Shown here: positions 19,633 to 28,041 of the stretch, in pieces
Layout of the letters: each line of letters begins with the position of its first letter
Position numbering within the stretch: position 1 is the stretch's first letter
Assembly (NCBI GenBank): GCA_007753675.1
Contig: CP036432.1
Span: 1,896,394 to 1,960,393, forward strand
Length of the DNA stretch: 64,000 nucleotides
From: Stieleria magnilauensis
GTDB taxonomy: Bacteria > Planctomycetota > Planctomycetia > Pirellulales > Pirellulaceae
Reading direction: 5' to 3'
Translations under genes and position numbers: made by a program
Notes under the pieces: generated by a model
What the model saw: the letters and a program-made list of their open reading frames with translations, nothing else
What the model was told of the DNA's origin: nothing
The model's database searches: none

Positions 19633-19917
19633 GGGGTCTGTCCCCGAGCATCCGGGGTCTGTCCCCGAGCATCCGAGGTCTGTCCCCGAGCATCCGAGGT
19701 CTGTCCCCGAGCATCCGAGGTCTGTCCCCGAGCATCCTCCGGGGTCTGCCCCCGAGCAACCCGAGCATCCGACGCGCGCGAGCAAGCGGGGTCTGTCCCC
19801 GGTGGAATGGGACCTAGGGGACGCAGGGGACCTATGTGTCGTATCTGTCCTATTGGTCCTATTTTCGTCGCCGGCAAACAACCGGGGTCTGTCCCCGATC
19901 CGATGGGGTCTGTCCCC
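19633..19917. repeat. Palindrome array 2b/2c of GGGGTCTGTCCCC
   Basis: Units start at 19633 and 19654 (perfect), 19675, 19696 and 19717 (first base pairs changed: gaggtctgtcccc), 19741 (variant), then about 19788, 19884 and 19905. The first five keep the 21-bp register with spacer gagcatcc. The later copies are irregular and surround the second full copy of module A (19805-19868). Confidence 0.9.
19805..19868 (+). repeat. Module A copy 4 (composite repeat)
   Basis: It differs from the copy at 19553 at only a few positions (gtgtcg for ttgccg, and the end). The two copies flank array 2b, so array and module appear to have duplicated together. Confidence 0.8.
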
Positions 19918-19921
19918 GGCG

Positions 19922-19998
19922 GGATGGGACCAATGGGACGCAGGCGACGTATGCGTCGCATTTGCCCGTATCGCCCTACAAGCCTCATTGGCCCTATT
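19922..19998 (+). repeat. Module A copy 5, diverged
   Basis: It begins atgggaccaatgggacgcag and ends cattggccctatttt, with an altered and longer middle. This is the most diverged of the five copies and closes the repeat zone before the LPS operon. Confidence 0.6.
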
Positions 19999-20052
19999 TT
20001 GCCGTGTGGCGCTGTGACACCTGAATCTGCGGCGCGTTCGCGTGCCCCGCGT

Positions 20053-20086
20053 CAGCGGATCACTTGGGCCAGCGGATCACTTGGGC
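20053..20086. repeat. 17-bp tandem duplication over a stop codon
   Basis: cagcggatcacttgggc occurs twice head to tail (20053-20069 and 20070-20086). The right copy holds the stop codon of the leftward OstA/LptC-like gene; the left copy repeats its last codons after the stop. Confidence 0.9.
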
Positions 20087-23000
20087 AGTGTCACGTTGTT
20101 GAACTGGGCGTCTTGCATGACCGTCTGGAACTCAAATGTCTTCAGATTCAACAGCATCCTCGGCGAATGCGTTTGGAAGCCCTTGCGACCGTCCGGCCAC
20201 GTCTGCCGCACGAAGGCGCTTTGGCCTTGGGTCCCTTGGACGTTCAACCAGGATTTCTTCGATTCGTAGGACACCCGCGCCGCGGTGCCTTCGATCAATC
20301 CCCGCTTTTCGGTGTTCGTCCGTACGACCACGCCGCCATCGGCGATCATTTCCCATGGCGTCGGCATGCCGGGAATGCTTCGCAAGTCGGCGGGGGTTCC
20401 CGGCGAAACGCCAAATTTTAATTGTCGGCAATCCATCGTCATCTCGCCGACGGCCAACCGTTCCATTTGCGCCACATCGACGACTTCATCCCAGGATGAG
20501 ACCTTGCGGACGCCGGTGCGCACCCCGCCGGAGAATTCCAACGTCTCGTGCTTCAAGTCGCCGTGCATCGCTTCGCGGAACGTCAGGTGAACGCCTTGCA
20601 GCACCAAGCCGCCGAGATGGTCTGATTGGGCAGCCTCCGGAGCCAGAATCGAACTGTCCTGATCCATCAACATCCAGCCGCGATACCATCCCGGCCCCGT
20701 GCCCAACAGTCGGCCGCCGTCGCCGGGCGAAAAATCCAGACGGGCTGCAGTGATGACGTGGACGGACTGGGTGGCCAAATCAGCCGCACGCTGTTCCGCC
20801 CGAACAATGACCGCGTGCTGATCGGTCTCAACAAGACTAACGCTGGAAAGCTCCGCCGTCGCCATGGACGCTCGATCCATGAACTGAACCGGCTTGGCCA
20901 ACGTGATCTGCATTTCGCCGCCGTTCATCCGGGCCAACCAAGGATCGGAGCCACTGACGAATTCCGAGTCGATTTGAACGCCACCGGTGAGCAACGCGGC
21001 TTGACCATCAAATTGCATGTTGCCGCCCCATCGGCACAGCGGCGGTGACGTCCAGTCGATGGACGACACCGAAAGCGCGTCACCACCCGCAGACACCTCC
21101 CCCGCGAGCGACGCGGCAACCTGCGGTTCGGCGGGTTTCGGCGCGGCATCGCGCGCGAGCAATTCCGCGGGAACCTTCATCTCGCCGGCTCCGGTCACTT
21201 GAACGACATTTTCACCCGGCCACACCTTGATCATCGGGCCGACAAAGTACCCGTCTCCCATTCGCAATCGGGCCGGTGCGTTGGGGCCGCTGCCGAGCTG
21301 CAGATAGTCCTGCCCGGAGGCCTGGGCAACGGCGCTGCGTTGCATCCGCATCGTCTGGCCGGACATCTGGATCGGCAGCGTGGTCGTGCCGGCGTTGACT
21401 TGGTGTTCGACCAACACGTCTCCGACAATGCTGACGTCTTTCGGTTGAACCCCGGCCGGCGTGATCAACAATTCTGCACTGACGTGATCTCCGCTTAGCT
21501 TGGGTCGTGGGCGAGCGACGGGGGAACGCAATTGGCTCGATCGGTCAGGCTGACGAGAAGGGTCAGGCTGATTGACAAAACTGGCCAGTCCACCCGGCGA
21601 GGTCGCTGCCGGACGTGCGCCCGGTTGGCCAGGTGCCGGCAGAATCGCACCACTCGTCTTTTCGGCTGTCGTTCGTTTCCCAAAATCCGCCGACGGCTGG
21701 AAAAACAGACTCAACCGGTTCGTGTTGGCGAGCAATTCGTTCGAATCGATCGTGACTGATTCCAGCGCATGAAAGCTTTCCGGAAGCAAGGTCATGGTGC
21801 GTTTGAATTGCTGAGCCGGCTGAATGATTGACTGGGACGATTCCGGTTGACCGATTGATGAGGAGCCGCCGAAGGAGTCGACGGGTTGTTCGACGTAATG
21901 CGGTTTCAAGATGCCTTCGACCGCTCCGGCACGGGCGATGCCGCCGTCGGACAATCGGGCTTGGATGTCGCCATCGATCTGAAACCGCAACTTGCTCTGC
22001 TCTCGCTTTTCCTTGAACGCCGTCACGGTGGCCTGCCCCGTCGGCTGCAGCTTGAAGCTTTCCGTCCAACGGACATCGCGGAGCATGATCCCGGCATCGT
22101 TGATGGCAACATGCCCTTGGCCGCGGACATCGATCACACCGATTGTCTCCGGCGTTTCGGGGTTGAACTGGTAGGCGAAACGGTCGAGCGTGGCTTGCAG
22201 GTTTCCGCGCCGGAGCACGACCGAATGGGCATTCTCGGGTTCGGGGGCGGCATCGGCAATCAACAGCCCTCCGACGGCATCGAATTCAATCTCGTCTGCG
22301 GCAAGTTGAAAGTCATAGGACGTCAGTCGGATCCGGGCGGGACGACCGGTGGCATGCACGCGGTCAATCCAATCGAGCGGTCCGCGGCGAACGACGGAGC
22401 GGTTGGACGGATCTCGCAAAATCAGGTCCACCGTGTCGCAGGTGAACGTGTCGATCGGTTGCCCCCGCACGGTCCGCACCATCGTGATCGAATCGCGCAA
22501 CGACAGCCGATCGAGGGCAAAGTCGTAGACCAGCCCATTCTTGCATTTGATCGAGATCTCGCCGTGATCGTCCTCCGCTTGCTTGGTCCCGATCCGGCGC
22601 GGTCGATTCGCGTTCTGGGCGGGGTCATTGAGCGGAATACGCAGCTCTTCCAGATAGACCAGGTCCATGCGATCCAACAGCGTCGAGGGGACTTCGGCTT
22701 TGGTCGCGGAGGTTGCCGAAGCGGCCAGATAGATGGTCAAGTCACTGCCCACCAATTCGGCGCCGGCGACCTGCATGGCGATCCGCTCGGTCGTCCAAAC
22801 CTTTTGGTTATCGATCCGAACGTTGCGGGTTTGCACGGCCAGGGTGTCGCTGCGTTTGGTCGTGCCCCTTCGCTCGATTTCAACGTCGCCGATCATCCGT
22901 CCCATTTTGATCGGCGGCGCGCTGCCTCCCATCATGTCCAATGACTGTGCGAATTGAATTTCCGCACCCTCTTTCGCGGTCAACACGATCGGCGTTGCCG

Positions 23001-23331
23001 CCGCATCGTCGGAAAGACCGCGTCCGACGATGATGGTCAGCGGTTCCAGTTTCCACTGGTCTTCGGAAATCTGGCGCCAGTTCTCGAACAGCAATGCACC
23101 GTTGCTGGTCAGCAATCGCTTGCAATCCCCCAGCTGCCACGCGTCGGCGGGAAAGAGATCCGCCAGGTCTTCCTTCAGATCGACGCGTTGGGTCGGCGGT
23201 CGAGGCTCCACGCGGGCGACATCGGGAACGGTCAACAGCCGCTGCGCCGCGGCGCGATACAGGCCGGCAGCGATCGACAGCACCGTCAAGGCGATCAAGT
23301 AATTTCGAACATTACGACTGATCCACTTCAC
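20077..23331 (-). CDS. Giant LptC/OstA-like LPS-export protein
   Basis: A 1084-residue protein. I start it at the GTG at 23331, because that codon overlaps the kdsC stop (GTGA), and because the protein then opens VKWISRNVRNYLIALTVLSI with a single membrane anchor at about residues 8-28, as in LptC. The long rest is beta-rich and contains OstA-like stretches such as VQVTGAGEMKVPAEL, GNMQFDGQAALLTGGVQI and, near the end, IEGTAARVSYESKKSWLNVQ. E. coli LptC is only 191 residues. It follows kdsD and kdsC in one direction, the same order as the E. coli kdsD-kdsC-lptC-lptA cluster. The role in the periplasmic Lpt bridge is inferred from synteny and partial similarity. Confidence 0.75.
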   Translation of the reverse strand: MKWISRNVRNYLIALTVLSIAAGLYRAAAQRLLTVPDVARVEPRPPTQRVDLKEDLADLFPADAWQLGDCKRLLTSNGALLFENWRQISEDQWKLEPLTIIVGRGLSDDAAATPIVLTAKEGAEIQFAQSLDMMGGSAPPIKMGRMIGDVEIERRGTTKRSDTLAVQTRNVRIDNQKVWTTERIAMQVAGAELVGSDLTIYLAASATSATKAEVPSTLLDRMDLVYLEELRIPLNDPAQNANRPRRIGTKQAEDDHGEISIKCKNGLVYDFALDRLSLRDSITMVRTVRGQPIDTFTCDTVDLILRDPSNRSVVRRGPLDWIDRVHATGRPARIRLTSYDFQLAADEIEFDAVGGLLIADAAPEPENAHSVVLRRGNLQATLDRFAYQFNPETPETIGVIDVRGQGHVAINDAGIMLRDVRWTESFKLQPTGQATVTAFKEKREQSKLRFQIDGDIQARLSDGGIARAGAVEGILKPHYVEQPVDSFGGSSSIGQPESSQSIIQPAQQFKRTMTLLPESFHALESVTIDSNELLANTNRLSLFFQPSADFGKRTTAEKTSGAILPAPGQPGARPAATSPGGLASFVNQPDPSRQPDRSSQLRSPVARPRPKLSGDHVSAELLITPAGVQPKDVSIVGDVLVEHQVNAGTTTLPIQMSGQTMRMQRSAVAQASGQDYLQLGSGPNAPARLRMGDGYFVGPMIKVWPGENVVQVTGAGEMKVPAELLARDAAPKPAEPQVAASLAGEVSAGGDALSVSSIDWTSPPLCRWGGNMQFDGQAALLTGGVQIDSEFVSGSDPWLARMNGGEMQITLAKPVQFMDRASMATAELSSVSLVETDQHAVIVRAEQRAADLATQSVHVITAARLDFSPGDGGRLLGTGPGWYRGWMLMDQDSSILAPEAAQSDHLGGLVLQGVHLTFREAMHGDLKHETLEFSGGVRTGVRKVSSWDEVVDVAQMERLAVGEMTMDCRQLKFGVSPGTPADLRSIPGMPTPWEMIADGGVVVRTNTEKRGLIEGTAARVSYESKKSWLNVQGTQGQSAFVRQTWPDGRKGFQTHSPRMLLNLKTFEFQTVMQDAQFNNVTLPK

Positions 23332-23858
23332 GCTGTTGCCCCTGTCGCAGACCAAAGATTCTTGGCACGCAAAAGTCGCTCGATCGTCTCGCGTACGGCG
23401 CCGTGTCCGCCGCCGCTGGAGAGCACCCAATGCGCGACGTCACGCGCGTCGGCCGCGGCGTCCGCCGGGGCGACGGCAAGACCGACACGTTGCATCACGG
23501 GGACGTCCGGCAGGTCGTCACCGATGTAGCAAACCGACGAGAGTTCGCAGCCCCACTCCGGAAGAATCTGCAGCGCCCGCTGCAACTTATCACCGCTGCC
23601 TTGGCTGACGTGGCTGATGCCAAGTTCCACGGCACGCCGCTCGACCATGGGGCTGTTTCGGGCGGTGATGATCCCGAACGGGAATCCGGCCTGCATCCAG
23701 AGCTTGATGCCCAGCCCATCGCGAACATGAAATTGCTTGGTCTCCGCACCGGCCGAATCATAGATGATCCGACCATCGGTCATCACTCCGTCGACATCCG
23801 ACAGGATGCATCGAATCGGCTGGGCAATGGAAGAATCGCTGTCAGATGGATCGGGCAT
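23328..23858 (-). CDS. kdsC: 3-deoxy-D-manno-octulosonate 8-phosphate phosphatase
   Basis: A 176-residue C0-type HAD phosphatase, the usual size of the family. Motif I is LSDVDGVMTDG with D21 and D23. Further KdsC signatures are FHVRDGLGIKLWMQAG, GIITARNSP (motif II), K in GSGDKLQRAL, and IGDDLPDVPVM (motif III). It removes phosphate from Kdo-8-phosphate in the cytoplasm, the last step before CMP-activation of Kdo for lipid A. It starts 21 bp after kdsD stops and its own stop overlaps the next gene's start, so this is one operon with translational coupling. Confidence 0.95.
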   Translation of the reverse strand: MPDPSDSDSSIAQPIRCILSDVDGVMTDGRIIYDSAGAETKQFHVRDGLGIKLWMQAGFPFGIITARNSPMVERRAVELGISHVSQGSGDKLQRALQILPEWGCELSSVCYIGDDLPDVPVMQRVGLAVAPADAAADARDVAHWVLSSGGGHGAVRETIERLLRAKNLWSATGATA

Positions 23859-23879
23859 TCGAAACGGCCGGCCTAGGGT

Positions 23880-24992
23880 TTAACCGCGAAAAGGAATCGT
23901 CGACGGCGAGGAGTGAACGCCGGATTGGTCGCTGATTTCGCCGAGCGTGATCAAATCGGTGATGTCGACCATCCCGATCGGCTTGCGATCAGAATCCACG
24001 ACCGGCAGCTCGCTGATCCGAAGCTGACTGAGCAGCGCGATCGCATCACTGAGTAGCGTCTGCGGTGCGACACAATGGGGGTCGAGTGTCATCTTGGCCT
24101 GGATCGGACCGTCCAACGCTTCTTCGCATCGCGACTCCAGCAATCGCGCCAGATCGCTGTCGGTAAAAATCCCGGTCAGCTGGCCGGCACCGTTGGTCAA
24201 CATCACCGCGCCGCTGCGGCGACCGGAGATCGAGCACGAAACCATGCACTGGCGAATGGAGACGGACTGGTTTGCGACGCGACAACACGTCAGCGGCCGC
24301 ATCAACTGGCCGACGTTGGAAAGTTTTCGGCCCAGCGCGCCGCCGGGATGGAACTTGGCGAAATCACGGGCGGAAAATTCACGCAGCTGACTGGCCAATA
24401 GCGCCACCGCGTCTCCGACGGCCATCATCACCGTCGTGCTGCTGGTCGGCGCCAGACCGTGCGGACAAGCCTCGGCATGGCGTCCGTAGACCACCCTGCA
24501 TGTCGCCGCCGCGGCCAATGGGTTGTCATCGTCAGCGGTAAACGAAATCAATCCGGATCCCTGTTGCCGCAATTGAGACGCGATCCGCGTGATTTCTTCG
24601 CTGCGGCCGGAATTGGAGAACGCCCAGACCAAATCGTCGCTTTTGACGCGGCCAAAGTCCCCATGAACGGCTTCGGTCGGGTGCAGAAAGTGGGCGGGGG
24701 TTCCCGTGCTGGCCAACGTTGCGACCAACTTTTTCCCCACCAATCCCGCCTTGCCGACGCCGGTGACGACGACGTTGCCCGGACAAGCAGCTGTCAATTC
24801 AGCCGCAGCGACAGACGATGGCCCGATGGCTTGGGCAGCCTGCGTCAGTGCAGTCGCCTCTCGGGAGATGATTTCGCGAATCGACCGGAGTCGTTCCAAC
24901 AGTGTTTGTGGCACCTTCGGCGGCACGCCAAATTCGTCAGAAGTTGACTGTCCCGGAGTGCGATCTGACGGCAATGGCAGTGCAGCAGACAC
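23880..24992 (-). CDS. kdsD: D-arabinose 5-phosphate isomerase (SIS-CBS-CBS)
   Basis: A 370-residue protein with an N-terminal SIS domain at about 45-200 (VVVTGVGKAGLVGKKLVATL, EAVHGDFGRV, FSNSGRSEEI) and two CBS domains at about 220-355 (MRPLTCC; GIFTDSDLARLLE; DAIALLSQLRISELPVVD). The SIS part contains the KdsD-typical LAPTSSTTVMMAVGDA and FHPGGALGRKL. It makes arabinose 5-phosphate for Kdo synthesis. I chose the GTG at 24992, which has a good ribosome site (GAAGGA, six bases upstream), over a TTG at 25007. It is the first gene of the LPS operon. Confidence 0.93.
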   Translation of the reverse strand: MSAALPLPSDRTPGQSTSDEFGVPPKVPQTLLERLRSIREIISREATALTQAAQAIGPSSVAAAELTAACPGNVVVTGVGKAGLVGKKLVATLASTGTPAHFLHPTEAVHGDFGRVKSDDLVWAFSNSGRSEEITRIASQLRQQGSGLISFTADDDNPLAAAATCRVVYGRHAEACPHGLAPTSSTTVMMAVGDAVALLASQLREFSARDFAKFHPGGALGRKLSNVGQLMRPLTCCRVANQSVSIRQCMVSCSISGRRSGAVMLTNGAGQLTGIFTDSDLARLLESRCEEALDGPIQAKMTLDPHCVAPQTLLSDAIALLSQLRISELPVVDSDRKPIGMVDITDLITLGEISDQSGVHSSPSTIPFRG

Positions 24993-25129
24993 GTGGATCC
25001 TTCCCAAAAGCGTGGTTCAGCCGGTTTTCCCTACCCGGCCCGCCAACAAACGCCCCTCCACGGCACGCCCGATGACATCAGCAAATCCTACCCAAGATCC
25101 CCGAACCATTGAAAGGCCAGACTGGAGGG

Positions 25130-25253
25130 GTTAGCTGTTAGCTGTTAGCTGTTAGCTGGCCAAATCCCATGATCCGATTTTCCTGTCACCCATTTTCTTG
25201 TCCTCCAGTCCCATTTCTCTGCTCTCTCCTTGTCTCCTTGTCTCCTTGTCTCC
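25130..25253. repeat. Simple repeats: three GTTAGCT and an 8-bp TCTCCTTG array
   Basis: Three GTTAGCT heptamers run from 25130 to 25150; this is the reverse complement of the unit at 14657-14733. From 25225 to about 25253 an 8-bp unit tctccttg repeats three and a half times within a pyrimidine-rich tract. Both lie in the 285-bp gap between the LPS operon start and the redoxin gene's end. Confidence 0.85.
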
Positions 25254-25277
25254 CCCTCTCAGCGTCTCCCTATCCCC

Positions 25278-26366
25278 TCACTCCTCCGCTAGCAACTGCT
25301 CGATCGTTTCCCGCATCTGGGCCTCACCCGGCGTTCCCTTCCAGTTCATCTCACCCTGCCACCAACGCCGCAGAAACCCTTTCTTGTCGACCAAATAAAC
25401 CGTCGGCCACATGGTGTTGGACCACTGTTTCCAATTGGCCGACTGGGCGTCCATCAAGACCGGGTATTGAATTTGTTCGGTCTGGAGTGCCGCGGCGACG
25501 CGATCGGCTGATCGTTCGGCGGCGGTTTCCGGCGTCTGGATTCCGATCACCACCAACCCTTTGTCGGCGTAGTCGGCGTGCCAGCGGTTGTAATGGGGCA
25601 GATTGCGTCGGCAGTTGATGCATTGAAATGCATAGAAATGAACGGCAACAACCTTGCCTTTCAAACCATCGAGTGTCAGCGGGTCGCCCTGCAACCAGCT
25701 CGCTCCTTCGCTGGTCAACTCCGGTGCGGCGGGATACATGCGTTTGACGGCTGCAAAGTTGAACGCTGGCCCGGTCAACGAACTGAGTGTGCGTTTCTGC
25801 TGGTTCGTCAACGCATCGACAAGTGCCTTCTTTTCGTCCGCTTTCGCCTTGTCGATTTTCTTGGCGGCGGCGGCAGCATCCAACGACTGAGCCTGCGACT
25901 GTTGCTGGACGCCTGCGACAACGCTGTCCGTTTTCGCAAACACTTCGTAAAGCGATTCTCGAGTCGCCGGCGACAACCCCAACGCGGTGGCAGTTTTGTC
26001 GCGAACGATCATTCGGGTCCCGAGAGCCTGGTTGTGCAGCTGGTCCAGACGGTTCAACTGTTTGGAATCCAGGATCTCGGCCAAAGCATCGGCCAATTGT
26101 TCGGACAATCGATCGATCGTCTCGATCCGTTCTTGGGCTGGGCGGATACGGACGCGAAACCAAGGCCCATCGATCGGTTCCAGTGCGGCGAAAACTTGGC
26201 GGACCTGATCTTCCGAAAGGTTTAACTCTCGATGAACCGCGTCGTCGCGGATCATTTGCAGCAGCACCGGCTGGATTTCCGGCGGGGCGGTCTGGGCTGG
26301 CAACGCGGGTGCATCGAAGGCGATCGCTAACAAGAACGCCATCACGACGAGAGATTTGTTGAACAT
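25278..26366 (-). CDS. Secreted thioredoxin-fold (redoxin/TlpA-like) protein
   Basis: A 362-residue protein with signal peptide MFNKSLVVMAFLLAIAFDAPALPAQ. Residues about 30-205 are helical and charged, with no known fold (NLSEDQVRQVFAALEP). A thioredoxin-like domain follows at about 220-360: LKGKVVAVHFYAFQCINCRRNLPHYNRW with a CxxC active site (C-I-N-C), then a cis-proline segment (NTMWPTVYLVDKKGFLRRWW). It probably acts as a periplasmic thiol-disulfide or redox enzyme. It begins one base after the stop of the upstream flavoprotein gene, so the two are cotranscribed. The start ATG fits the signal peptide. Confidence 0.85.
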   Translation of the reverse strand: MFNKSLVVMAFLLAIAFDAPALPAQTAPPEIQPVLLQMIRDDAVHRELNLSEDQVRQVFAALEPIDGPWFRVRIRPAQERIETIDRLSEQLADALAEILDSKQLNRLDQLHNQALGTRMIVRDKTATALGLSPATRESLYEVFAKTDSVVAGVQQQSQAQSLDAAAAAKKIDKAKADEKKALVDALTNQQKRTLSSLTGPAFNFAAVKRMYPAAPELTSEGASWLQGDPLTLDGLKGKVVAVHFYAFQCINCRRNLPHYNRWHADYADKGLVVIGIQTPETAAERSADRVAAALQTEQIQYPVLMDAQSANWKQWSNTMWPTVYLVDKKGFLRRWWQGEMNWKGTPGEAQMRETIEQLLAEE

Positions 26367-27608
26367 TTACGTCGCCATCGACATCTTGGCTTGTTGGATC
26401 GATTTTTCCATGTCGTCGAACATCTTTTCGGCGCCTTCTTTGAAAACACGTCCGATCAGCAGATCGGTCAACGTCCCGCGATGCTCGGGGTGTTCTTTCA
26501 TGAAGCGGCCGATACTGAATTCTTTGGTGTAGAACGCATGGACCAGCTTTCTCACCCACATCGCCCCTTGTTTGAATTCGTCGGCCCAGGCGGCCAGTCG
26601 TTCGCCGGACAGATCATTTTCTCGGAAGCCTTGCACGACGGCGTCACCGGCTCGTACGCCCATGTCGAGCGCAAAATAGACACCGGAGGAATAAACCGGG
26701 TCGATGAACCCGAAGGCGTCGCCGACCAGCACCCAACCGTCGCCGGCGTGTTGCTTGGTCATGTAAGAAAACTCTTTGGCGGTTCGCAAATTGCCCAGAC
26801 GGGTCGCCGGTTCCAATCGCGGCTTCAGTCCCGGACAGCGATCCAGTTCCTCCGCGTAGACCTGTTCGGGAGTCCCACGGCCCTTGAGCAAATAGTCGTT
26901 GTCGGAGACACAGCCGATGCTGGTGATGCCGCGGGAGAGCGGGATGAACCAGAACCAAGCGTCCTTGGATTCGGTTTGCAGAATGATCGTCGCCCCTTCG
27001 TTGTCGCCTTCGTCCCGCACAGCGTCACGGTAGTAGCCCCAGATGGCCGCTTTCTTCAGATCGGGATTGACCTCTTTCAACCCCAGCTTGTTGGCGATGA
27101 AAGATTGCTGCCCGGTTGCATCGATGACGACCTTGCAATCGATCGGTTTGGTTTGGCCGGATTGATCTTTGACGACGACGCCGATCGCTTTGCCGGCATC
27201 ATCAAAACGCACATCGGTCAAACGGGTCTCGTCGTAGCAGTCGGCACCGAGCTCGGCCGCCCGATCGAACAGCATCTTGTCGAATTCACTGCGTTCGACC
27301 TGCCACGTGTCGCTGCACTCGCGTTCGTCGTGCTCGCGAAAGAAAAACGGTGCCGATTCACTGCCTCGGTGGGAAACAAATTGCACACTCTTTTTGACCT
27401 GCCATCCCGCCGAACGAATCCTGTCGGTCAGGCCCAATCGTTGCAGTGGCCAAAAGGTTTCCGGCATCAGCGACTCGCCGACGTGAAATCGGGGAACACG
27501 TTCTCGCTCGATCAACAGCGTTTCCAGCCCGGCTTCGGCGGTAATGGAAGCCGCCGACCCACCGGCCGGCCCTGCACCAATGACAACACAATCGTAGGCA
27601 GACTTCAT
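26367..27608 (-). CDS. FAD-dependent oxidoreductase, halogenase/geranylgeranyl-reductase-like
   Basis: A 413-residue flavoprotein from ATG 27608. The N-terminal Rossmann motif is YDCVVIGAGPAGGSAASITAE, followed by RVPRFHVGESLMPETF. The central DAWFWFIPLSRGITSIG resembles the WxWxIP region of flavin-dependent halogenases. GWVLVGDAFGFIDPVYSSG is the second FAD motif. It belongs to the broad tryptophan-halogenase / geranylgeranyl-reductase group; the substrate cannot be told from sequence. The neighbouring redoxin (one base apart) suggests a shared redox role. A frame extension to 27653 lacks support. Its start faces the radC gene across 430 bp. Confidence 0.85.
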   Translation of the reverse strand: MKSAYDCVVIGAGPAGGSAASITAEAGLETLLIERERVPRFHVGESLMPETFWPLQRLGLTDRIRSAGWQVKKSVQFVSHRGSESAPFFFREHDERECSDTWQVERSEFDKMLFDRAAELGADCYDETRLTDVRFDDAGKAIGVVVKDQSGQTKPIDCKVVIDATGQQSFIANKLGLKEVNPDLKKAAIWGYYRDAVRDEGDNEGATIILQTESKDAWFWFIPLSRGITSIGCVSDNDYLLKGRGTPEQVYAEELDRCPGLKPRLEPATRLGNLRTAKEFSYMTKQHAGDGWVLVGDAFGFIDPVYSSGVYFALDMGVRAGDAVVQGFRENDLSGERLAAWADEFKQGAMWVRKLVHAFYTKEFSIGRFMKEHPEHRGTLTDLLIGRVFKEGAEKMFDDMEKSIQQAKMSMAT

Positions 27609-28041
27609 CTTCGTATTATTCGTTCGTCTAGAAGAAATGGGGCGGATTGACACTCAGTACGCCCGCTCTGATCGGGCCGATCCCGCGACGGTCTTCTCGC
27701 CGCAGGTGTGAAACACCTACTTGCCGCCGGCAGAACCGCAGCTTGGTTGATTCAGCAACGATCTGCGTGCCAGTTTAGCAACTCGAACAGTGGCGGTCGC
27801 GTCGTCGAAGACCGATCGCACGGTTCACCCAAGCCTGGCCAAGACCGAGAATCCACCCTTCTGGCAATGGTTGAGACGGTGGTTGGCCCGCCAGCAGACG
27901 GACGGACCGCACGTCGCAGGGCGTTCCATCCAGACGCGATTCCCCACAGGCGGGGCCAGCCACCCCACGAACGGGCTCAGGTTCGTTACGATCTGCGTAT
28001 CAAATCGAACCAATCACGCAGGGAATCAGCGGGATCCAGCC
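27609..28041. other. Divergent region between flavoprotein and radC, no gene seen
   Basis: These 433 GC-rich bases stay open in the radC frame back to 27790, but that extension shows no family similarity. A short hairpin-like stretch occurs at about 27946-27975 (ccccacaggcggggccagccacccc). No promoter pair stands out and I see no RNA-gene signature. Confidence 0.4.

Noticed and set aside
19453..19750. CRISPR-like array
   Set aside because: The repeat is only 13 bp, the spacers are 8 bp and nearly identical within a block, and there are no cas genes.
19551..20421. Several long open frames on both strands with repeated short peptides
   Set aside because: Same artefact over the second palindrome zone; they also run into the LPS-export gene in the wrong direction.
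21886..22944. 352-codon open frame on the plus strand
   Set aside because: It lies antisense inside the LptC/OstA-like gene, whose frame is supported by the operon overlap; the mirror frame shows no family motif.
23332..23430. Longer start for the LptC/OstA-like protein
   Set aside because: The extra 33 residues overlap kdsC and contain no signal; the GTG overlapping the kdsC stop gives an LptC-like anchor at the N-terminus.
26367..27608. Firm call of tryptophan halogenase
   Set aside because: The WFWFIP segment is similar, but related reductases and hydroxylases share it and the halogenase-specific lysine was not confirmed.
26391..27650. 419-codon open frame on the plus strand
   Set aside because: Antisense to the FAD oxidoreductase, whose Rossmann and FAD motifs are clear.
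27790..28041. N-terminal extension of RadC
   Set aside because: The frame is open but the added 84 residues are not similar to anything and the ATG at 28042 directly precedes a plausible domain.
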